Below, piece by piece: positions 8,137-17,368 of a DNA stretch of 64,000 bases; within the stretch, counting starts at the first letter, position 1; every line of letters starts with the position of its first letter. Below the pieces are notes generated by a model that did not search any database, had not been told where the DNA came from, and saw nothing but the letters and a program-made list of their open reading frames with translations. The DNA comes from JAAFIW01 sp031414805. Lineage in GTDB: Bacteria > Pseudomonadota > Gammaproteobacteria > Burkholderiales > Burkholderiaceae_C. Location of the stretch: assembly GCA_031414805.1 (NCBI GenBank), contig JANOQJ010000061.1:1-64000 (forward strand), given 5' to 3'. A program made the position numbers and the translations under genes.

Positions 8137-9255
8137 ATGGCTTTAATCGTGGTGATGGAAGACGACGCAGGCACGCGCAAGCTGGTGTGCTCGGTGCTGC
8201 AAAAAGACGGCCATGAGGTGGCGGACGCTGAAGACGGACAGGCCGGTCTGGAGATGGTGTTCGATCTGCGGCCGGATCTGGTGATCTCCGATGTGCAAAT
8301 GCCCCATCTCAATGGCTTTGAAATGCTGGAAGCCGTTCGTAAAAACCCATCGGTGGCCAGCACCCCCGTCATCTTGCTCACCTCTCTGCAAGAGCGCGCC
8401 CACATGCGAATCGGCATGAATACCGGGGCTGACGACTACATCACCAAGCCGTTTCGCCCCGCCGAGTTGCGCGAAGCCGTGGCCGCCCAGCTCAACAAGT
8501 TGGTGATGCAAGCCAGCGTGCGTGCGATGGCGGTGGGCTCTGCGGTGCAGACCGCGTTGGAAGAGCAGCAGGTTCGCCTGGGTGATTTGTATGAAAAGCG
8601 CCTGGCCGCAGAGTTGAGTGAACGCTGGCCCACCGGCGACCCACAAGCCGGTGACGAAAAATTTGACAGTGCCACCGTGCTGTTTGCCGGCATTCCCGAA
8701 TACGCGGCCATGGCACAGCAATTGACCGCCACCGAGCTGGCAGCCGTGGTGAAAAAGTTTTACAGCAGCGCAGGGGACACGATTCATCTGTTCGGCGCGC
8801 GCCACATGCGTTTTGTGGGGGAAGGGCTGCTCGCCATTTTTGCGGACACCCAGGACACCGAATCGGTCAATCACGGCCTTCGCGCCGCCCGCACCGCACT
8901 GGGCCTGGTGGACTCCGGCCGCAGCATGCGCCAATACATGGCCACGCAATTTGCTGGGCGTAACCTGCCCCCATTCAACGTCACCGTGGCCTTGCACAGC
9001 GGCGCGGTCACGCTCACACACATTGCGGAAGACCCGCTATACGGTACTGCCGCACAAATCCTGCCGGTGGGCGAGGCGATCAACGTCGCCATGGCCATGC
9101 GCCGCGGCGCGCAAGCGCAACAGTGGGCGATTACCGCCAGTGCCACCATGCTGCGCAGCGTGACGGGTGGCGTGAAAACCGGTGGCCGCGCCATGCTGGA
9201 CATGCCGGGCGCCAAGCCACTGGATGCCGCAGAACTCACCGGGCTGGCGCTGTGA
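8137..9255 (+). CDS. Response regulator with a degenerate class III nucleotide cyclase domain
   Basis: 372 residues. The N-terminal receiver domain has the acidic pocket MEDDAG, the phospho-acceptor aspartate in LVISDVQMP (about residue 52), threonine in VILLTS and lysine in YITKPF. A coiled linker leads to a C-terminal adenylate/guanylate-cyclase fold (about 180-370). There the two metal-binding aspartates look replaced: the first motif reads LFAGIPEY where FADI is expected, and the second GEGLLAIF where GDGVMAVF-like is expected. The domain is probably not catalytic and may be a protein-protein or effector module. It overlaps the hybrid kinase gene by 4 bases. Confidence 0.85.
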   Translation: MALIVVMEDDAGTRKLVCSVLQKDGHEVADAEDGQAGLEMVFDLRPDLVISDVQMPHLNGFEMLEAVRKNPSVASTPVILLTSLQERAHMRIGMNTGADDYITKPFRPAELREAVAAQLNKLVMQASVRAMAVGSAVQTALEEQQVRLGDLYEKRLAAELSERWPTGDPQAGDEKFDSATVLFAGIPEYAAMAQQLTATELAAVVKKFYSSAGDTIHLFGARHMRFVGEGLLAIFADTQDTESVNHGLRAARTALGLVDSGRSMRQYMATQFAGRNLPPFNVTVALHSGAVTLTHIAEDPLYGTAAQILPVGEAINVAMAMRRGAQAQQWAITASATMLRSVTGGVKTGGRAMLDMPGAKPLDAAELTGLAL

Positions 9256-12200
9256 GCGCGGCCCCGAAGCGCCGCACACCCGGCAAACGCCTGCTGGTTC
9301 CCGCACGCTGGCTGATGGATCGGCTGACCTACCCGCGCAAGTTTGCGCTGATCAGCCTGATATTTATCCTGCCCCTTGCCGCCGTCTTGTATTTCCTGCT
9401 GGCCGAAATCAACAACGGCATTGAGTTTGCGCAGAAAGAAATTAAAGGCAACCAATACCTGCGTACTGTGCGGCACCTGCAGCACCAAGTGGGAGAGGGC
9501 CGGTTCCTGCTCAGCCTGTACACCCAGAACAAAGTGGCTATTCGCCCGGAGTTGGTGCGCCAACAGGGCCAGATTGACGATGTAACGGCCAGCCTGGTCA
9601 CGGTGGACAAGGCGTTAGGTGCCGATCTGAACACTGCGGCACCGCTGGCGGTACTGCTGGAAAACCACAGGTTCATGCGCAGCCGACTGTTCGGTTCTGA
9701 CGAAAGCATTGCACCTGAGCTGTATCGGCAATTGCTGCTGGACGTGAGTAAGCTCAATTTGCACGTTGGCGATACCAGTAACCTGATTCTTGACCCGCAG
9801 CTGGACAGTTATTACCTGATGGACACCATGCTGCTGAAGCTACCGGTTTCGGCAGATTTGCTGGTCGACTTGCGGCTGTTGCTCAGCGAGATGACCAGCC
9901 GTGGATTTATCCGCCCAGAGGAGCGCGTAGAGTTCGCGCGAATTGCCGGATTGCTGGAATCAGAGGCGCACAACGTGCGTGCCGGGCTGAAGGTTGCATT
10001 TGCCAACACCCGCTCCACCGAGCTGGCCCCACAACTGACCGGTGTGGCCACTTTGTATGACCAGAACCTGACTCGGCTGGTCAAGTCCTTGCGCGGCGAG
10101 TTGGGTACCTCCAACGACATTACCTCCCTGGCGGCACAGGTAGACGGTCAGATCAGCGAGACCAAGCAGGCCAACTGGGCCTTGGGTGACCGCGCCGCCG
10201 CAGAGCTGGACAAGTTGCTGGCCACACGTGTTCATGGCTTTGAGCGCAAACAGTTGTGGACCGTGGCGTTGTCGGCCGTTTCGTTGGTCCTGGTCGCGTA
10301 TTTGTTGCTGGCTTTTTATGCCAGCGTGATGGGTATCGTTGGGCGGCTGCGCCAAGCGTCCGAGCGCATGCGAACCGGCGACTTTTCCGACACGCTCACG
10401 CTGGAAACACGCGATGAACTGGGTCAGGTGGCCAAGGCGTTCAACACCGTAGCCCTGCGTCTGCGCGAGGAAAAGCACCAGGCCGACGAAGAGAGCACCC
10501 GAGCCCGCGCCGCGGAGGCCGAGGTACGCGAGCATGAACAGCAACTGGTGGCCTCTCGCGAAGAAGCGCTGGCCGCTGTTCGCGCCAAAGCGGCTTTTCT
10601 GGCCACGATGAGCCATGAGATCCGCACGCCGCTGAACGGCGTGGTCGGCATGAGTACGTTGTTGGGCGAAACGCGGCTGGACCCCGAGCAGCGCGACTAT
10701 CTGGAGACCATCCGCCTGTCCAGCGACCAATTGCTGGCCGTGATCAACGACATCCTGGATTTTTCCAAAATCGAGTCCGGCAAGCTGGATCTGGAAAGCG
10801 AGCCGCTGGCGCTGCGCAATGCGGTGGAAGAAGCCTGCGACATTGCCGCGCCACGCGCCCGCGAAAAAGGGCTGGAACTCATCATTGACATGCCCGAGCC
10901 ACGCGCTGGCGGCCTGCCCGCTGGCGTGCTGGGCGATGTCACCCGACTGCGCCAGGTGCTGATCAACCTGATCAACAACGCCGTGAAATTCACTGAAAAA
11001 GGTGAAGTGGCTATTCACGTACGCTTGCTGCACGATGCCAATGACCAAGGCCATCCAGTGATTGAATTTCGGGTCACCGACACCGGCATCGGCATCCCGC
11101 CCGAGCGCGTCACGCAGCTGTTTCAGGCTTTTACCCAGGTCGATGCGTCCACCACCCGCAAGTACGGTGGCACCGGTCTGGGCCTTGCCATTTCCAAGCG
11201 TATTGTGGAGTTGATGGGCGGTGAAATCGGCGTGGAAAGCGAGCTGGGCAAAGGCTCCACCTTCTGGTTCACCATGGCCGGGCCGATGGCAGACGTGGCA
11301 CCGTCATTTGGCCCCAGCGACGCCAGCATGCTGCGGGGCCGACGCGCATTGGTTGTGGACGACAACGCCACCAACATCCGTATCCTGCGCCGCCAGTTGC
11401 AGCTGTGGGGCATGGAAGTGGCCAGCGCCGACTCGGGCGCACAGGCGCTGGAAGTGCTGGACCCCGCCTTGGGAGCCGACGGCGGCTCGCCGTGGGTACC
11501 CGACATCATCGTGACCGACATGCACATGCCGGAGATGGACGGTGTCACGCTGGCACAACAGATCAAGGCGCGCCCGCTGGTACGCGGCATTCCGCTGGTC
11601 ATGCTCAGCTCGGGATTCATGCCGACGGGTGAGGCTGGTGCAGCGTTGTTTGACGCGCGGCTGCTCAAGCCCGCACGGCAAAACCAATTGTTTGACACGC
11701 TGGCCCGGTGCCTGAGCCACGACCCCGCAGCCCATAAAAAGATTGAGGTGGTGGCGGTGGATGTCACCAAGAACATCACCGTGCTGGTAGCCGACGACAA
11801 CGCCGTAAATCTGAAAGTGGCCAGCGCGATGCTGCGCAAGCTGGGCTACGGCATCGTCACAGCGACGGATGGCCGCGAGGTTGTGGAGGCGCTTGCCGCG
11901 GCCATGCGTGACCGTACGGTAGGTGCGCCACCGCCGTTTGGCGCCATCTTGATGGACGTGAACATGCCCGACGTCGACGGTCTGCAGGCCACACGGCAGA
12001 TTCACACGGCCTGGGGCAACGGCGCACCACCCATCATCGCGGTGACCGCCGCCGCCACCGAAGAAGACCGCTTGCGCTGCATGGATGCGGGCATGGACGA
12101 CTACCTGACCAAGCCGCTGCAGGTGGCAGCGCTGGCACAGGCGCTGGAAAAATGGGTGGTTCTACCTGGCACCGTGGCACCCGTATCTGTTCTGGGCGCG

Positions 12201-12623
12201 TCCCCTGCGGCCCTGGCACCGGCACCGGCAGCAGCAGCGGCAGCGGCAGCGGAGCCTTCGCTCGATCTTCAATTGCTGGACGACAGCCGTTTGCTTGAGT
12301 TCATCGAGTTTGACGACGATGCCCGCAGCATGACCCGTGAGGTTGTGCAACTGTTTGTGGTCGACGCGCCGCAGCGTGTTCAGGTCATCCAACAGGCTGC
12401 CGCAGCGGGCGATTTGCAGGCGCTGGCGCGAGCCGCACACGCTCTGAAGGGCTCTGCCAGCAACATTGGCGCCGTTGCGCTGCAAACCGTTTGTACACAC
12501 ATCGAGGCGCAAGCCCTGGCCGGCGATTTGCGTGCCGCTGTGGTGCAGGTGCCCTTGCTGCCAGATTTATGCTCCCAGACGCTAGTGGCTCTGGATGGCT
12601 ACCTGCAACCCGCGCTTCAATAG
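9252..12623 (+). CDS. Hybrid sensor histidine kinase (HAMP-HisKA-HATPase-REC-REC-HPt)
   Basis: 1123 residues from GTG 9252, chosen because it overlaps the regulator's stop codon (GTGA); ATG 9315 is an alternative. A transmembrane segment near 33-52, a periplasmic helical sensor of roughly 300 residues and a second membrane segment precede HAMP. The kinase core shows the phospho-histidine in MSHEIRTPLNG (about 454), the N box, DTGIGIP and GTGLGLA. Two receivers follow, with aspartates in VTDMHMPEMDG (about 755) and LMDVNMPDVDG (about 901), then an Ala/Pro linker and an HPt domain with AAHALKGSASNIGA. The full phosphorelay is therefore in one protein; the upstream receiver and downstream Crp-like gene are likely partners. 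Confidence 0.93.
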   Translation: MSAAPKRRTPGKRLLVPARWLMDRLTYPRKFALISLIFILPLAAVLYFLLAEINNGIEFAQKEIKGNQYLRTVRHLQHQVGEGRFLLSLYTQNKVAIRPELVRQQGQIDDVTASLVTVDKALGADLNTAAPLAVLLENHRFMRSRLFGSDESIAPELYRQLLLDVSKLNLHVGDTSNLILDPQLDSYYLMDTMLLKLPVSADLLVDLRLLLSEMTSRGFIRPEERVEFARIAGLLESEAHNVRAGLKVAFANTRSTELAPQLTGVATLYDQNLTRLVKSLRGELGTSNDITSLAAQVDGQISETKQANWALGDRAAAELDKLLATRVHGFERKQLWTVALSAVSLVLVAYLLLAFYASVMGIVGRLRQASERMRTGDFSDTLTLETRDELGQVAKAFNTVALRLREEKHQADEESTRARAAEAEVREHEQQLVASREEALAAVRAKAAFLATMSHEIRTPLNGVVGMSTLLGETRLDPEQRDYLETIRLSSDQLLAVINDILDFSKIESGKLDLESEPLALRNAVEEACDIAAPRAREKGLELIIDMPEPRAGGLPAGVLGDVTRLRQVLINLINNAVKFTEKGEVAIHVRLLHDANDQGHPVIEFRVTDTGIGIPPERVTQLFQAFTQVDASTTRKYGGTGLGLAISKRIVELMGGEIGVESELGKGSTFWFTMAGPMADVAPSFGPSDASMLRGRRALVVDDNATNIRILRRQLQLWGMEVASADSGAQALEVLDPALGADGGSPWVPDIIVTDMHMPEMDGVTLAQQIKARPLVRGIPLVMLSSGFMPTGEAGAALFDARLLKPARQNQLFDTLARCLSHDPAAHKKIEVVAVDVTKNITVLVADDNAVNLKVASAMLRKLGYGIVTATDGREVVEALAAAMRDRTVGAPPPFGAILMDVNMPDVDGLQATRQIHTAWGNGAPPIIAVTAAATEEDRLRCMDAGMDDYLTKPLQVAALAQALEKWVVLPGTVAPVSVLGASPAALAPAPAAAAAAAAEPSLDLQLLDDSRLLEFIEFDDDARSMTREVVQLFVVDAPQRVQVIQQAAAAGDLQALARAAHALKGSASNIGAVALQTVCTHIEAQALAGDLRAAVVQVPLLPDLCSQTLVALDGYLQPALQ

Positions 12624-12633
12624 ATGGCCATTG

Positions 12634-12699
12634 TTTACTATGAAAATAATAGCTGCTTGAGCATGACTGACAAGGGCTGTGGGCACTTTTGACTATAAA
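12634..12699 (+). repeat. TAGCTGCTTGAGCA repeat, copy 5 (intergenic)
   Basis: Forward copy (actatgaaaataatagctgc, then ttgagcatgactgacaagggct) between the hybrid kinase and the Crp/Fnr gene. Its 3' blocks are diverged but end in tataaaagtg. It separates two otherwise codirectional genes. Confidence 0.8.
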
Positions 12700-12732
12700 A
12701 GTGCCTGTTAGCGCAGTTTTGACAGCCCCAAC

Positions 12733-13389
12733 ATGCGAAACCACCGCGTACCGCCCGACAACGAACTGCTGGATAACCTGTCCGCCAACTTGCGAGAGCT
12801 GGCACGCAGCGGCGTGATTCGTCAGTACGAAAAAGCCACCCTCGTCCTGACGGAAGGCGAACCCGGTGATTCGCTGTATGTGGTGCTGGCTGGTAGCGTC
12901 AAGGTGTTCTCCACCGACAACACCGGACGCGAGATCGACTACAACACGATTTTTTCAGGCGACTACTTTGGCGAAATGTCACTGGACGGCGGGCCGCGCT
13001 CCGCGTCCGTCATGACCCGCGAAAAGTGCACGTTCGCCGTGGTCACGCGCAATGCCGTGGCCAAACACTTGGCCAAGCAGCCAGGATTTGCCATGGAGCT
13101 GGTCACGCAAGTGATCGGCCGCGCCCGCAAAGCCACCGAAACCGCCCGCAGCATGGCCCTGGTGGACGTGTATGGCCGGGTCATAGACGCACTGGAAAGC
13201 ATGCGCCCGCCAGGCAAAGGCGATACGCCGGTGGTCATCCGGCCGGTGACGCATCTGGACATTGCGACACGTGTGGGCTCCAGCCGGGAAATGGTCAGCC
13301 GCACGCTGAAAGAGCTGGAGCGAGACGGCTACCTGGAATTGGGCGTGAAGCGCGTGACGCTACTGAAGAAGCTTCCGATGCGGGACTGA
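12733..13389 (+). CDS. Crp/Fnr-family transcriptional regulator
   Basis: 218 residues. An N-terminal cyclic-nucleotide-binding jelly roll (about 25-135) contains LTEGEPGDSLYVVLAGSV and the phosphate-cassette region GDYFGEMSLDGGPRSA; the C-terminal helix-turn-helix reads THLDIATRVGSSREMVSRTLKELE. There are no clustered cysteines for an Fnr-type iron-sulfur cluster, so it is Crp-like rather than an oxygen sensor. It follows the two-component genes on the same strand but is separated from them by a repeat. Confidence 0.92.
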   Translation: MRNHRVPPDNELLDNLSANLRELARSGVIRQYEKATLVLTEGEPGDSLYVVLAGSVKVFSTDNTGREIDYNTIFSGDYFGEMSLDGGPRSASVMTREKCTFAVVTRNAVAKHLAKQPGFAMELVTQVIGRARKATETARSMALVDVYGRVIDALESMRPPGKGDTPVVIRPVTHLDIATRVGSSREMVSRTLKELERDGYLELGVKRVTLLKKLPMRD

Positions 13390-13410
13390 CGCAAAATTCT
13401 GGCGTACAAC

Positions 13411-14508
13411 CTACAGCGACAAAATATGGCCCACCCGCGGGTCACCGCGCCCGGCCAGTACTTGGGCATAGGCTGCTTGAACGGCTGAATTGCCGCTGTG
13501 GTGTTGCACCTGCACCCAGGGCGTGGAAGGTGCAGACGGGGGTGTGGTGACGGTGGACAGGAAAGCGTGCCACGCGCCAATCTGGCGCTCGCGAAACGCA
13601 TTGGCGCCCCAGTCAGCCAGGCGTTTCTTGATTTGTGCCGGTGCAAAAAACAGCGTGGCTTTGGGACCCGGCAGGTCTTTGGCACCGCCCAGGTTTTCCA
13701 CGTGCGTGCCGCCAATCGAGCAGCTGTATTGCAACTGCGAAAAGCGGGTGTGAATGGCCCGGCGCAGGTCGGCATTGCCCGCAAAGTCCACATACACGCA
13801 GGGCGCATCGGCAGCCATCTGATCCAGCTCTTCGTAGGCCAGCACCCGGCTGTAGCAACCCAGGCTTTCGCAAAAAGCGCGGTTGGCCGCCGAGGTCAGC
13901 CCTACCACCTGCACGCCGGGGCGTTGAATCATTTGAAAGGCGGTGCCGAAAGCAGTTTTGCTGGACGCGCTGGACAAAATCGCTGTGCCAGCGCCGAAAA
14001 ATGCGTTGTCATCAAAAAAATCATCAATTAACCATGAGGTCACGAACAGCGGGCGCAGCAGCGACTGCAGGGCCTCGGTATCGGGCGTGTAGAACGCATC
14101 AGTACTGCAACGGGTGTAGCTGTTGTAGACCGGGTGCAGGCTGGCGCGGTGCGGTGCCGCATCGGAAAAGCCGATTTCAGACAGACGGGAAGGCGTCAGC
14201 ACCGCGTGGCTGGCCATGGGCCAGTAGCCATACACCCGCTCACCGACCGCCACGCCAGGACACAAGCTTTGCACCACGGTGGCAAAGCCCCACACCGGAA
14301 TCACACCCCAGCCGTCTTGCTGCGTCGGGAAAAACTGCCAGTAGTTCATGGCATCACCAAACGCGGCGTAGGTGATGTTGTTGGAGGTCAGTGCAAACGA
14401 TTCGACCTTCAGGCGAACCTGGCCGTCTTGCAAGGGTTCATCGGCTTGCGTGAGCAACTGGGTGGTGGGCAGCGCATCTTTGCGCACGAGGAGTGTGGTG
14501 GTGTTCAT
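13411..14508 (-). CDS. DUF2855 family protein
   Basis: 365 residues from ATG 14508 (MNTTTLLVRKDAL); a frame from 14544 adds 12 residues that run into the terminator hairpin and is less likely. The fold resembles zinc-free medium-chain dehydrogenases: DGQVRLKVESFALTSNNITYAA is the MDR-like N-terminal strand, and GAGTAILSSASSKTAFG looks like a nucleotide-binding loop region. Biochemical role is not established to my knowledge. The gene is convergent with the Crp-like regulator and reads away from the Ohr gene's terminator. Confidence 0.82.
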   Translation of the reverse strand: MNTTTLLVRKDALPTTQLLTQADEPLQDGQVRLKVESFALTSNNITYAAFGDAMNYWQFFPTQQDGWGVIPVWGFATVVQSLCPGVAVGERVYGYWPMASHAVLTPSRLSEIGFSDAAPHRASLHPVYNSYTRCSTDAFYTPDTEALQSLLRPLFVTSWLIDDFFDDNAFFGAGTAILSSASSKTAFGTAFQMIQRPGVQVVGLTSAANRAFCESLGCYSRVLAYEELDQMAADAPCVYVDFAGNADLRRAIHTRFSQLQYSCSIGGTHVENLGGAKDLPGPKATLFFAPAQIKKRLADWGANAFRERQIGAWHAFLSTVTTPPSAPSTPWVQVQHHSGNSAVQAAYAQVLAGRGDPRVGHILSL

Positions 14509-14527
14509 GGCTGCAACCGTAAAACAA

Positions 14528-14563
14528 ACGGCCCGCCGGTACAAGACCGGCGGGCCGCTTTTG
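14528..14563. terminator. Strong hairpin terminator downstream of the Ohr gene
   Basis: Twelve-base perfect arms cggcccgccggt/accggcgggccg with a 5-base loop (acaag) at 14529-14557. On the minus strand it follows the Ohr/OsmC gene, although the T-rich tail (cttttg) is on the plus strand side. It also lies immediately upstream of the DUF2855 start. Confidence 0.75.
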
Positions 14564-14609
14564 CGACAACTTTTCAGCGCGCGAATCAGGTTAGCGCATC
14601 AGACCAGGA

Positions 14610-15038
14610 TCACACCAACGCAATCGTCACATCAATGTTGCCGCGCGTGGCGTTGGAGTAAGGGCACACCTTGTGGGCGGTGTCCACCAGGTCTTGGGCC
14701 ACCGCACGGTCCATGCCTGGCAGGCTGATGTTCAGGCGGGCTGCGATGCCGAAACCGGCAGGCGTGGGGCCCAGATCCACTTCTGCATCAATCGCGGCAT
14801 CGGCAGGCACAGCCAGTTTTTTCATACCGGCGACATGCTTCATGGCACCCATGAAGCATGCCGAATAGCCAGCGGCAAATAGCTGCTCGGGATTGGTGGC
14901 ATTGCCAGCGCCGCCCAGTTCTTTGGGGGGGGCCAGTTTCACGTCCAGCAGGCCATCGCTGGTTTTGGAAGCGCCGTCGCGGCCACCGGTGGTGTGGGCT
15001 TTGGCGGTGTACAGCACTTTGTCGAGAGGGGTGGTCAT
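14610..15038 (-). CDS. Ohr/OsmC-family organic hydroperoxide resistance protein
   Basis: 142 residues, the usual Ohr length. The two redox cysteines are visible: Cys61 in GYSACFMGAM and Cys125 in KVCPYSNATRGN. ATNPEQLFAAGY is the characteristic Ohr helix. These enzymes reduce organic peroxides with lipoyl-dependent electrons. No OhrR repressor gene is adjacent, so control cannot be read from context. Confidence 0.93.
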   Translation of the reverse strand: MTTPLDKVLYTAKAHTTGGRDGASKTSDGLLDVKLAPPKELGGAGNATNPEQLFAAGYSACFMGAMKHVAGMKKLAVPADAAIDAEVDLGPTPAGFGIAARLNISLPGMDRAVAQDLVDTAHKVCPYSNATRGNIDVTIALV

Positions 15039-15123
15039 GGCAAAAATCCTTTTCAGTTCAGGGTTAAGAAAAATGAAGACGGCGCGATTATTGGCGCATT
15101 AGCCTGTGCCTGCTGTCGTCAGT

Positions 15124-16308
15124 TCATTTGTCCGATGCAGTCGGCTTATTGGACCGCGGGGCCACATGCTCCACTGAGGCGCCGCGCACCGGCATCAAGT
15201 CGTCCAGCATGCCGTCCAGGCACATCATGTCGCGATACGCGCCCAAGCCTAAGAGCGGGGGCCCAGCCACGTCGCGCATATGGTGATCGCCCAGCATCCA
15301 GCGCAGCACCCAGATCCGAGCGGCACGGGTAGGCCACACCGAAACGAGCTCTTTGACCAGCTGTGGGTCACTCAGCAGCTCTTCGTTGGCCGTGGAGGGC
15401 TGCTGCCACATCGGCGCGTTTTGACCAAAACGGTTACGAAACGCGTCACGCGCAATGTTCCATTCGTTTTGCTTGTTCAGCTTGCGGTACAGCTCCAGCA
15501 ACTCCAGAAACACCCAGGGGCTGGTGTAACGAAAGTCGACCAGATGCTCTTGCAGCAGCAATGTGGCGGCTACCACGTTGCCGCGTTTGAGACGCTTGTA
15601 CAAACGCCGCTCCAACTGGTGCAGATCAATCAGGGTGGCTTCACGGCGCGAGGTGGTGTCGCCAATACCGGTCACATAAATCGAACGGGCGGCTTCGCCG
15701 GGATCCGGGCTGTCCGGCAGGATGTCGTCCAGGCTGAGCGGCGGTGGCATCAGTGGCAACGGCAGCCCGCCCTCCCCGATGAACTGCTCGGTACTGAGGC
15801 TTTGCTGCGTGTCAAGCGGCATGCTGGACAGCGCGGGTTGCACGTTGGCCCAGAACACCGAGTCGTGTTGTTCGCGCAGTGCCCGCACTTTTTTGCGATG
15901 ACTGATCCACGCAAAGCCCGCGACGGCCGCGCTGACGCCGATGGCAGCCCAGGCCACCGCCGGCAAGCCAACTACACCGTCGCCCGGCTTGTCGGCGTCG
16001 CCTGTTGCCTGACTCGCCGATGGCTTCGGCGGGACGGCCGACGTTGGACTGGGGGGTGCGGTTGACGCAGCGGCGTTGGTGGCGTCAGGCGCTTTGCCGG
16101 GGATGGGTGTCGCACCGTCAGTTGTGGATGGCGCCGTGGTCTCAGCGTTAATGGTCGCAGTGGTGGCTACGCCTGTGGGCTCGGCCGATGTTTCAGACAC
16201 AGCCGCCGGGGCTGGGCGATCAACCGGCGGACGGCCCAAAACATCCGAGCGGCGCAGCGGCAGCGGGGGCAAGTCAGCGTCATAAATACCGGGCTTTTCC
16301 TGGCTCAT
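15124..16308 (-). CDS. Membrane protein with Pro/Ala/Thr-rich linker, function unknown
   Basis: 394 residues. The first about 115 residues are a low-complexity Thr/Ala/Pro/Ser region. One membrane segment follows (VAWAAIGVSAAVAGFAWI, about 120-137), then a basic patch (SHRKKVRAL) and a helical C-terminal domain that is probably on the other side of the membrane. The tail includes LIDLHQLERRLYKRLKRGNVVAA and WVFLELLELYRKLNKQNEWN, reminiscent of the TPR-like C-terminal part of FimV-type proteins, but not strong enough to name it. It has no operon partner; psd is divergent. Confidence 0.6.
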   Translation of the reverse strand: MSQEKPGIYDADLPPLPLRRSDVLGRPPVDRPAPAAVSETSAEPTGVATTATINAETTAPSTTDGATPIPGKAPDATNAAASTAPPSPTSAVPPKPSASQATGDADKPGDGVVGLPAVAWAAIGVSAAVAGFAWISHRKKVRALREQHDSVFWANVQPALSSMPLDTQQSLSTEQFIGEGGLPLPLMPPPLSLDDILPDSPDPGEAARSIYVTGIGDTTSRREATLIDLHQLERRLYKRLKRGNVVAATLLLQEHLVDFRYTSPWVFLELLELYRKLNKQNEWNIARDAFRNRFGQNAPMWQQPSTANEELLSDPQLVKELVSVWPTRAARIWVLRWMLGDHHMRDVAGPPLLGLGAYRDMMCLDGMLDDLMPVRGASVEHVAPRSNKPTASDK

Positions 16309-16519
16309 GGATCGGGTGTGTAGGTCGCACGAAGGAGGTTGCGGGCGTAACCGCAGAAGTACATGATGTTACAAGCCCTGAACATGTAACTGAAACAAGC
16401 TTGTACGGGTCGTTTTGGTCGAGGCGCGGGCTTGGTTTTTTCGTTCATTAGCGCTCAAGAATAAAACGAGTGGCATTGCTTGTATGGTGTTGCCGCTTCA
16501 AAACATAAATTTTTGCACC

Positions 16520-17368
16520 ATGACCCCTGAACAACGTGCGGTACTACCGCAATACCTGCTGCCCAAACAGGCGCTCACCACGCTGGCCGGCAAAGTGGCT
16601 CACTTGCGGGGCGGTGCTTTTACCCAGGCGCTGATCGCCCGCTTTGTGGACCGCTACCAGGTCAATATGGCCGAGGCCGCCGATCCGCGTTTGAGCAGCT
16701 ACGCCAGTTTCAATGAATTTTTCACCCGCCCGCTGCGCGCAGGTGCAAGGCCGCTGGCACAGGCCGACTTTGTGTGCCCGGTGGACGGGGCAGTCAGCCA
16801 ACTGGGGACGATTGAGGGCGACCAGATTTTTCAGGCCAAGGGCCATTCCTACAGCACCCGCGCGCTGGTGGGTGGTGATGCTGCTTTGGCCGCGCAGTTC
16901 GAGTGCGGCAACTTCGCCACCATTTACCTGGCGCCCAAGGACTACCACCGCATTCACATGCCCTGCGCCGCCACGCTGCTGCGCATGATTCACGTGCCGG
17001 GTGCGTTGTTTTCGGTGAACCCCACCACCGCACGCGGCGTGCCGGGCTTGTTTGCCCGCAACGAGCGGGTGGTGTGCGTGTTTGACACCGCGCATGGGCC
17101 GTTTGTGCAGGTGCTGGTGGGCGCCACCATCGTGGGCAGCATGGCCACCACCTGGCACGGCCAGGTCAACCCGCCGCGCACCGGGCAGCTGCGGCAATGG
17201 TCGTATGAAGGCCAGGGTGTTATGTTCAAGCAAGGTGACGAAATGGGGCGATTTTTGCTGGGCTCCACCGTGGTGCTGCTGTGGCCCAAAGGCGTGGTGA
17301 GCTTGAATCCAGCGTGGCATGAAGCATTGCCGGTGCGGCTGGGGCAGGCGATGGGTAGGCTGGCATGA
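16520..17368 (+). CDS. psd: Phosphatidylserine decarboxylase proenzyme
   Basis: 282 residues from ATG 16520; the in-frame extension to 16415 lies in the promoter region. The enzyme makes phosphatidylethanolamine. FNEFFTRPLRAGARP and VCPVDGAVSQLG are family blocks, PKDYHRIHMPC holds the catalytic histidine, and FLLGSTVVLLWP near residue 246 contains the LGST autocleavage site whose serine becomes the pyruvoyl group. It overlaps gph by 4 bases. The upstream gap (16309-16519) carries a perfect 6-bp inverted repeat gttaca/tgtaac at 16368-16390 that may be an operator. Confidence 0.95.
   Translation: MTPEQRAVLPQYLLPKQALTTLAGKVAHLRGGAFTQALIARFVDRYQVNMAEAADPRLSSYASFNEFFTRPLRAGARPLAQADFVCPVDGAVSQLGTIEGDQIFQAKGHSYSTRALVGGDAALAAQFECGNFATIYLAPKDYHRIHMPCAATLLRMIHVPGALFSVNPTTARGVPGLFARNERVVCVFDTAHGPFVQVLVGATIVGSMATTWHGQVNPPRTGQLRQWSYEGQGVMFKQGDEMGRFLLGSTVVLLWPKGVVSLNPAWHEALPVRLGQAMGRLA

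Noticed and set aside
9960..11054. 364-residue minus-strand frame
   Set aside because: Shadow of the hybrid kinase coding sequence, with no recognisable domain.
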